DNA of 64,000 nucleotides, from assembly GCA_012656075.1 (NCBI GenBank), contig JAAKBF010000260.1, positions 353,655 to 417,654 on the forward strand, given 5' to 3'. Under the pieces are notes generated by a model. The model was not told the DNA's origin, made no database searches, and saw only the letters and a program-made list of their open reading frames with translations. This document shows, one piece after another, positions 63,401 through 64,000 of the stretch; within the stretch, counting starts at the first letter, position 1; each line of letters begins with the position of its first letter. The position numbers were made by a program, and so were the translations under genes. Origin of the DNA: Phytophthora hibernalis (taxonomy: Eukaryota; Oomycota; Peronosporomycetes; Peronosporales; Peronosporaceae).

Positions 63401-63951
63401 AAAAACTGCCCTAAAATGACTGGGTTGGTCTGGTGGGACAGAAAGCCTGTGCCGTTTCTCGGTACAGGGTCTAGCCGAGCGATGGAAAGCTGCCGTACGT
63501 AGTAGTGTATATTTGTATCAGTTACAAGGTAAACTAACGACAATGTTATGTATGTGAACAGAGAGGCGCACGCGCGGCAACAGAGGCGTTCGGCAGGCTA
63601 TCCCTTGTCCAGCGATGGTCCGCGACTATCATCGCTGGATGGGTGGGGTCGACATTCATGACCAGCTTCGACTCCAGTGATACTCGCTCCAAATGCAGAC
63701 ATGGTGCAAGACATACTACAAGTCCATCTTCATGGGACTTGTAGATGTGGCTATAGTGAACGCCTACATTGTGTTCAGGGAGGCTCAAAAGAGAAGTTCT
63801 CAGAGGCCCGTGACGCATGCAGAATTCATGATGGAGCTGCATACCGAGTTGCTGGAGCTACGGGAACAAGATTTCTCCGATCGTGGAAGTTCTTCATGTT
63901 ATACCAGCGATGATCGAATCTGCGGGGTCGGAAAACGATGACTCCCAGTAG
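60429..63951 (+). pseudogene. PiggyBac-like transposase gene with introns, decayed
   Basis: A basic, acidic-patched N-terminus (KKPRKPSAVRVAKEKEKKKA; FYDDDEEFERSRRAAEESGE) leads to the PiggyBac transposase: RYPGLYAGDCGPTIEAL, FFMPKRSWKKVAEESNRYF, VLGLLMARMLNPHRRRFRDHW, then ISFDEGILPSRNRNN with QYLKAKPHKWGTKLFL (first Asp), VVTDRFYTSVQLAFQLL (second Asp) and RWMGGVDIHDQ (third Asp) with TWCKTYYKSIFMGLVDVAIVNA. Likely introns are 61066-61132, 61420-61774 (perhaps with a small exon inside), 62193-62278, 62963-63070 and about 63493-63561. Frame breaks lie near 61850, 62385, 62540, 62768 and 63310; TAA near 63082 and a TGA replacing Arg near 63678 add nonsense. PiggyBac enzymes move DNA at TTAA sites; this copy cannot. 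The C-terminus ends at 63951. Confidence 0.82.
61440..61600. repeat. TACAACAT-type repeats in the PiggyBac intron
   Basis: GTACAACAT(C) occurs four times between about 61465 and 61550, together with the reverse form ATGTTGTAC and a duplicated ATGCAGGTATGTACAACATC. Similar motifs lie at about 60324, 62224-62262 and 63015-63070. Confidence 0.65.
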
Positions 63952-64000
63952 GTGCGGGACTCCCTGCTGGGAGACTTCGCTCCTTCTCGAGCTCGGTGGA

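Noticed and set aside
1..64000. tRNA, rRNA, riboswitch or origin sequences
   Set aside because: I looked for tRNA T-loop and acceptor patterns and for rRNA-like blocks and saw none that I can support. A covariance-model scan would be needed to exclude a tRNA.

Overview
The window looks like nuclear DNA of a plant-pathogenic oomycete, most likely Phytophthora or a close relative. The evidence is a secreted effector with an RSLR...EER motif and repeated WY-type modules, oomycete initiator promoter elements (TCATTYYNCAWTTT) just upstream of several start codons, short GT-AG introns of about 58-69 bases, proteins joining a START-like domain to a FYVE-like zinc finger, and many oomycete-style transposon remnants. 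There are no bacterial operons, rRNA genes or CRISPR arrays, and I saw no tRNA gene.

Layout. 1-2.3 kb: broken Ty1/copia pol on the minus strand. 4.7-20.5 kb: a digestive-secretome cluster of four paralogous secreted type-B carboxylesterases (two minus, two plus) around a GH3 beta-glucosidase, interrupted by an internally deleted Mutator-like transposase and a small unknown gene. 21.8-31.1 kb: three tandem START-FYVE paralogues. 31.7-35.5 kb: a signalling cluster made of an ankyrin-kinase pseudogene, a gene with an MLKL-like plan (N-terminal helical domain plus catalytically dead kinase domain), and a predicted N-myristoylated ankyrin protein. 35.8-40 kb: transposon-rich, with an LTR/primer-binding-site remnant, a TIR element, MITEs, an ankyrin gene and a decayed DENR (translation re-initiation factor) copy. 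40.2-41.5 kb: an ankyrin gene made of nearly identical repeats. 42.5-51.6 kb: a small secreted protein, a large ankyrin-WW protein, an AIF-like flavoprotein, a second ankyrin-kinase pseudogene and an annexin. 51.7-52.9 kb: two clear MITEs with target-site duplications. 53.9-55.7 kb: an RXLR effector and a second member of the small secreted family. 56.0-58.4 kb: a MAP3K-like kinase with five introns. 58.8-59.4 kb: a small two-exon gene. 60.4-64 kb: a decayed, intron-bearing PiggyBac-like transposase.

Damage falls into two classes. Genes that are otherwise well conserved (esterases, GH3, START-FYVE, AIF, annexin, pseudokinase) carry frame breaks of one or two bases, mostly missing bases in short homopolymers or simple runs, and the protein continues seamlessly in the next frame; this may be assembly error. 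Transposons, DENR and the ankyrin kinases also carry nonsense codons and large deletions, so they are genuine pseudogenes. Functional themes are secreted hydrolases and effectors for host interaction, lipid and membrane-linked signalling (START-FYVE, annexin, myristoylated ankyrins), and kinase/pseudokinase signalling.
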